This document shows, in pieces, positions 55,868 through 58,940 of a stretch of DNA of 58,940 nt. Source of the DNA: an uncultured Piscinibacter sp. (GTDB taxonomy: Bacteria > Pseudomonadota > Gammaproteobacteria > Burkholderiales > Burkholderiaceae_C); contig NZ_CALFYO010000014.1 of assembly GCF_937952055.1 (NCBI RefSeq), positions 1 to 58,940 on the forward strand. Reading direction: 5' to 3'. The notes beneath the pieces are model-generated. The model was not told where the DNA came from, ran no database searches, and saw only the letters and a program-made list of their open reading frames with translations. The position numbers and the translations under genes are program-made. The number at the start of each line of letters is the position of its first letter. The first letter of the stretch is position 1.

Positions 55868-56024
55868 GGTGCGGGGCGCGAGAGGCGCCCCGGGAGTATC
55901 GGACGACTCGGTTGCGGCCGCGCTCGGGCGAAACCGTGGTGGAGCATGTCCGGCTGCGCCGCTCGCGTATCACCAGGCCACGCGGCGGCTTCCGTCCACC
56001 GGTCTTGACGCGACAATGCGGGCC

Positions 56025-56501
56025 ATGCCAAGCCTCGAACCGCTGTCCTCGCCGCCCCCGGCCGCGGCCGCGCCGCGCCGCAAGGGCGTGCCGAGCGACC
56101 CGCAGAAGTTCGCCGTCGAGGTGCGCCCGAGCCGCATCGACGGGCAAGGCGCCTTCGCCGGCGAGAAGGTGCCGGCGCGGCGCAAGATCGGCGAGATCCG
56201 CGGCGAGGCGATCAGCGTGCGCGAGGCGCGGCGGCGCGCCAAGGGCGCGCAGCGCATCATGATCGTCGAGGTGAGCGAGACGCGCGCGATCGACGCCTCG
56301 CGCTCGAGCGACCCGCTGCGCTTCACCAACCATTCCTGCCAGCCCAACGCCGTGCTGCGCATCCGCCAGGGCCGTGTCGAGTTCTATGCGATGCGCGCGC
56401 TCGTGCCGGGCGAGGAGATCACGGTGAATTACGGCGAGACGCACCACGAGGGCAAGCTGCGCTGCCGCTGCGGCGCGCCCGGCTGCGTGGGAGCGATCTG
56501 A
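56025..56501 (+). CDS. SET domain protein lysine methyltransferase
   Basis: A 158-residue protein with a SET domain. After a ~25-residue Pro/Ala/Arg leader come FAVEVRPSRIDGQGAFAGEKVPA, the conserved RFTNHSCQPNAVLR (the SET NHS-x-x-PN core) and VPGEEITVNYGE. The C-terminus CRCGAPGCVGAI resembles a post-SET cysteine cluster (CxC...C). A target among ribosomal or chromatin-like proteins is inferred. An ATG at 56016 (adds MRA) is an alternative start. The exonuclease gene begins 2 nt after its stop. Confidence 0.87.
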   Translation: MPSLEPLSSPPPAAAAPRRKGVPSDPQKFAVEVRPSRIDGQGAFAGEKVPARRKIGEIRGEAISVREARRRAKGAQRIMIVEVSETRAIDASRSSDPLRFTNHSCQPNAVLRIRQGRVEFYAMRALVPGEEITVNYGETHHEGKLRCRCGAPGCVGAI

Positions 56502-56503
56502 AC

Positions 56504-57151
56504 GTGGCCGTGAACGACGAGACCATCGCCGTCGTCGACTTCGAGACCACCGGCATGTCGCCCGCGCAGGGCGCGCGCGCCACCGAGGTGGCGGCAGTGC
56601 TGGTGGCGGGCGGTCGCATCGTCGGTCGCTTCCAGAGCCTGATGAACAGTGGCGCCAGGGTTCCGCCGTTCATCGAACAGCTCACCGGCATCAGCAACGC
56701 GATGCTGGCCGACGCGCCCCCGGCATGCGCGGTGATGCACGAGCTGATGCGTTTCACCCAAGGCTGCCCGCTGGTGGCGCACAACGCCGCCTTCGACCGG
56801 GGCTTCTGGGAAGCGGAAGCCGCGCGCGCCGACTGCGTGCCCGACGATGCGCATCGTTTCGCCTGCACGCTGCTGCTGGCGCGGCGGCTCTATCCGCAGG
56901 CGCCCAACCACCGCCTCGGTACGCTGGCCGCGTGGCATGGCCTGCACAGTGCCGGGCGCGCGCACCGCGCGCTGGCCGATGCCGAGGTCACCGCGCAGCT
57001 GCTGCTGCGCATGCAGCACGACCTGTGCGAGCGCCACGCCGCGCTGGTGGCGCAGTCTCCGGGCGGCGCGGACCACGCGCTGCTGTGCGCGCTGCAGCGC
57101 CTGCCGCGGCGTCAGATCGAGCGTCTCGGCGCCTGCGCGTCAGCGCCGTGA
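56504..57151 (+). CDS. DnaQ-like 3'-5' exonuclease
   Basis: A 215-residue DEDDh exonuclease with GTG start. The DEDD residues are in AVVDFETTGMSP (D, E), HNAAFDRGFW (D) and RAHRALADAEVTAQLL (H, D). It resembles the DNA polymerase III epsilon family but without the C-terminal clamp-binding segment. Starts 2 nt after the SET gene, so both are in one unit. Its 3' end overlaps the convergent LEA2 lipoprotein gene by 12 nt (57140-57151). Role in repair or RNA processing is not resolved. Confidence 0.9.
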   Translation: MAVNDETIAVVDFETTGMSPAQGARATEVAAVLVAGGRIVGRFQSLMNSGARVPPFIEQLTGISNAMLADAPPACAVMHELMRFTQGCPLVAHNAAFDRGFWEAEAARADCVPDDAHRFACTLLLARRLYPQAPNHRLGTLAAWHGLHSAGRAHRALADAEVTAQLLLRMQHDLCERHAALVAQSPGGADHALLCALQRLPRRQIERLGACASAP

Positions 57152-57622
57152 GCCGGTCAGTGCCGTGATGGCGATCGAGCCTTCCTTGGTGAAGCGCACG
57201 GCACCGAAGGCGCCGCCGGCGAGCTTGCCGCGCAGCACGTAAGGCACGGCCTCGCGCGTCGTGCCGTCGGCGAACACCAGCGCCTGGCGCACCGCGTTCA
57301 TCGCCGAGATGCTCACAGGCACGACGAGGATGGTCTCGCCGTAGCGCGGCACGCTGCCGCGCTGGTCGCTCACGCCGGTGGCCAGCGTCTGGCCGTTGAC
57401 CTCCAGCTCGAGCGCGGTGCCGTCGTATTCGACCGCAGCCTCGTTGGGGTTCTGGATGCGCAGCCTGATGGCCAGGCGCAGCTCCAGGCCCTGCCCTGGG
57501 GCGGGCTCGATGCCGACCACCTCCACGCGCAGCGGGTCGCGTGGCTGCAGCGCGGCGCAGCCGGCGAGGGCGAGGGCCGCGAGCAGGATCAGCAGGCGTG
57601 CGAACAGCGGACGCAGGCTCAT
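57140..57622 (-). CDS. LEA2-domain lipoprotein
   Basis: A 160-residue lipoprotein. Signal MSLRPLFARLLILLAALALAGC with lipobox ALAGC. Mature domain LRVEVVGIEPAPG...ELRLAIRLRIQNPNEAAVEYDGTALELEVNGQTLATG matches the LEA type 2 (WHy-like) beta-sandwich. Function in bacteria is unclear; a membrane-proximal or stress role is a guess. The ATG at 57622 was chosen as the start immediately before the signal. Confidence 0.87.
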   Translation of the reverse strand: MSLRPLFARLLILLAALALAGCAALQPRDPLRVEVVGIEPAPGQGLELRLAIRLRIQNPNEAAVEYDGTALELEVNGQTLATGVSDQRGSVPRYGETILVVPVSISAMNAVRQALVFADGTTREAVPYVLRGKLAGGAFGAVRFTKEGSIAITALTGSRR

Positions 57623-57756
57623 GGGTGGGGCTCCGTGCAATTCGGTGACGCCGCAGTATGCCGGCGTGCCGGCAGGGGGGGTGACAGCTTGATTCAGGCC
57701 AACACAGACGGGCGTGTCGGGACTAGGATGGGCCTGTCCGCAGCAGAGGGATCGCC

Positions 57757-58083
57757 ATGAAGTCGCTCAAAGCCACGCTGAACACGCCGCCGGAGCCCGG
57801 CTTCGACGAGGCGTCGCTGGCCGATCTGTCGTTGCCCGACGACGGCAGCGTGGTGCGCCACCCGGATGGCTACTACTGGCTCGCGCCCGACGGTCACCAG
57901 CAGTTCGGCCCCTTCGCCACGGTGCAGGAGGCGCTGGACGACATGAATGCCGCCGGCGACGAGAGCATCGAGCCCGGCGAGACGCTGCAGGAGGCCGAGC
58001 AGGAGCTGGGCCTGGCGGACTGGGTCGATGCCGAGACCGGCGAGCTCGCCGAGGAGAACGGCACCCGCATCGAGGACCACTGA
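57757..58083 (+). CDS. Small acidic protein, unknown function
   Basis: A 108-residue, strongly acidic protein. SLADLSLPDDGSVVRHPDGYYWLAPDGHQQFGPFATVQEALDDM is the only structured-looking part (a WALA-type, DG-rich strand region). The C-terminal half is Glu/Asp-rich (ESIEPGETLQEAEQELGLADWVDAETGELAEENG) and probably disordered. GAGGG lies 6 nt before the ATG. No family recognised. Confidence 0.75.
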   Translation: MKSLKATLNTPPEPGFDEASLADLSLPDDGSVVRHPDGYYWLAPDGHQQFGPFATVQEALDDMNAAGDESIEPGETLQEAEQELGLADWVDAETGELAEENGTRIEDH

Positions 58084-58100
58084 CGGTCCCCGTCCGGGTC

Positions 58101-58940
58101 TCAGCGCATCGCCACGCGCAGCGGAATGCGCCGCCGGCCGAAGCCGCCGGCCGCGCTGCCGAAGCGTCCGGCCAGGGGCGTGTCGCAGTGCGGGCAGGCA
58201 CCGCCCGCATTCAGTGCGTAACGGCCCACGGCGTGCCAGTCGCGCTCGATCAGCGCCTCGCCGCAGCCGCTGCAGAAGGTCGTGCCGCCTTCGCGGTCGT
58301 GCACGTTGCCGGTGTAGACGTGGCGCAGGCCGTTGGCGAGCGCGATGCCGCGCGCGCGCTGCAGCGTGGCCAGTGGCGTGGCCGGCACGTCGGTCATCTT
58401 GTAGTCGGGGTGGAAGGCGGTGAAGTGCAGCGGCACTTGCGGTCCGAGGTGATCGGCCACCCAGCGCGTCATCGCCTCGAGTTCGGCCGTGCTGTCGTTC
58501 CGGCCGGGGATCACCAGGGTGGTGATCTCCAGCCAGCAGCCGGTCTCGTGCACGATGTATTGCAGCGTGTCGAGCACCGGCGCGAGGTGGGCGCCGGTCT
58601 GCTGGAAGTAGAAGGCCTCGGTGAAGCCCTTCAGGTCGACGTTGGCGGCGTCCATCTTGGCGTAGAAGGCGCGCCGCGGCTCGGCGTGCATGTAGCCGGC
58701 CGTCACCGCCACGGTCTGCACGCCGAGGGCGTGGCAGGCGTCGGCGGCGTCCATCGCGTACTCGGCGAAGATCACCGGGTCGTTGTAGGTGAAGGCGACG
58801 CTCTTGCAGCCGCTGTCGTGCGCCGCGTGCGCGATGCGCTCGGGCGAGGCAGCGTCCATCAGGCGGTCCATCTCACGGCTCTTCGAGATGTCCCAGTTCT
58901 GGCAGAACTTGCAGGCGAGGTTGCAGCCGGCGGTGCCGAA
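58101..58940 (-). CDS. amrS: Radical SAM enzyme of the AmmeMemoRadiSam system (partial)
   Basis: The frame runs off the right edge, so the N-terminus is missing; 279 residues are visible. The radical SAM cluster motif CNLACKFC (CxxxCxxC) lies at the visible start, followed by SVAFTYNDPVIFAEYAMDAADACHALGVQTVAVTAGY, DLKGFTEAFY, and YTGNVHDREGGTTFCSGCGEALIERD. The C-terminal Cys pairs (CSGCG, CPHC) are typical of this family. Partner AmmeMemoRadiSam A/B proteins, if present, lie outside the window. The biochemical role is not settled. Confidence 0.85.
   Translation of the reverse strand, partial: FGTAGCNLACKFCQNWDISKSREMDRLMDAASPERIAHAAHDSGCKSVAFTYNDPVIFAEYAMDAADACHALGVQTVAVTAGYMHAEPRRAFYAKMDAANVDLKGFTEAFYFQQTGAHLAPVLDTLQYIVHETGCWLEITTLVIPGRNDSTAELEAMTRWVADHLGPQVPLHFTAFHPDYKMTDVPATPLATLQRARGIALANGLRHVYTGNVHDREGGTTFCSGCGEALIERDWHAVGRYALNAGGACPHCDTPLAGRFGSAAGGFGRRRIPLRVAMR

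Overview
The window is a high-GC chromosomal segment from a betaproteobacterium. It is most likely a member of Burkholderiales near the Rubrivivax/Leptothrix/Methylibium group. The evidence is the orphan Bug-type solute receptor, the Burkholderiales-style RnpA and MnmE with internal insertions, the DUF2789 and DUF938 proteins, and the replication-origin gene order. No insertion sequences, prophage genes, CRISPR arrays, tRNAs or rRNAs were recognised. The core landmark is the chromosomal origin: rpmH-rnpA-yidD-yidC then mnmE run leftward, and dnaA-dnaN-gyrB run rightward from about 30.2-30.4 kb.

Left arm (1-30 kb). A family 5 ABC peptide/oligopeptide importer comes first: a substrate-binding protein cut by the window edge, divergent from two permeases and a double ATPase. 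A small two-gene unit of unknown proteins follows, then an orphan Bug receptor abutting a SulP-STAS anion transporter, an acyl-CoA ligase, an HDOD protein, a TauE/SafE exporter, an OmpR-type two-component system divergent from an ECF-like sigma factor, a GGDEF-EAL protein, a GMC oxidoreductase, MarC, a glycine-rich RRM protein, an SDR, kdsC-lptC, a KefB-like antiporter, apt, a cyclic-nucleotide-binding protein and mnmE.

Right arm (33-59 kb). After gyrB come a DUF2789 protein, fumC, a YciI protein with a short upstream ORF that looks like a globin stub, a hydrolase-LuxR fusion, a DUF938 methyltransferase, a broken Ig-like lipoprotein, a small membrane protein with a TerB-like partner, a 2OG-Fe(II) oxygenase with gloA, a HlyD-FtsX-ATPase export operon, a proline-rich protein, a GlxA-type regulator divergent from a sterol-desaturase-like protein and a homocysteine S-methyltransferase, a damaged diguanylate cyclase, a tightly overlapped cyclodeaminase-MaoC-FAH operon, a SET protein with an exonuclease, an LEA2 lipoprotein, a small acidic protein, and a radical SAM enzyme cut by the right edge.

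The most notable observations are a 54-residue protein whose C-terminus carries a perfect sliding-clamp-binding pentapeptide (QLSLF), two broken genes (an in-frame TGA in the Ig-like lipoprotein, and an out-of-frame deletion in the GGDEF domain), and the 31-residue globin-like stub. All functional names come from reading motifs by eye. No database search or structure prediction was run.
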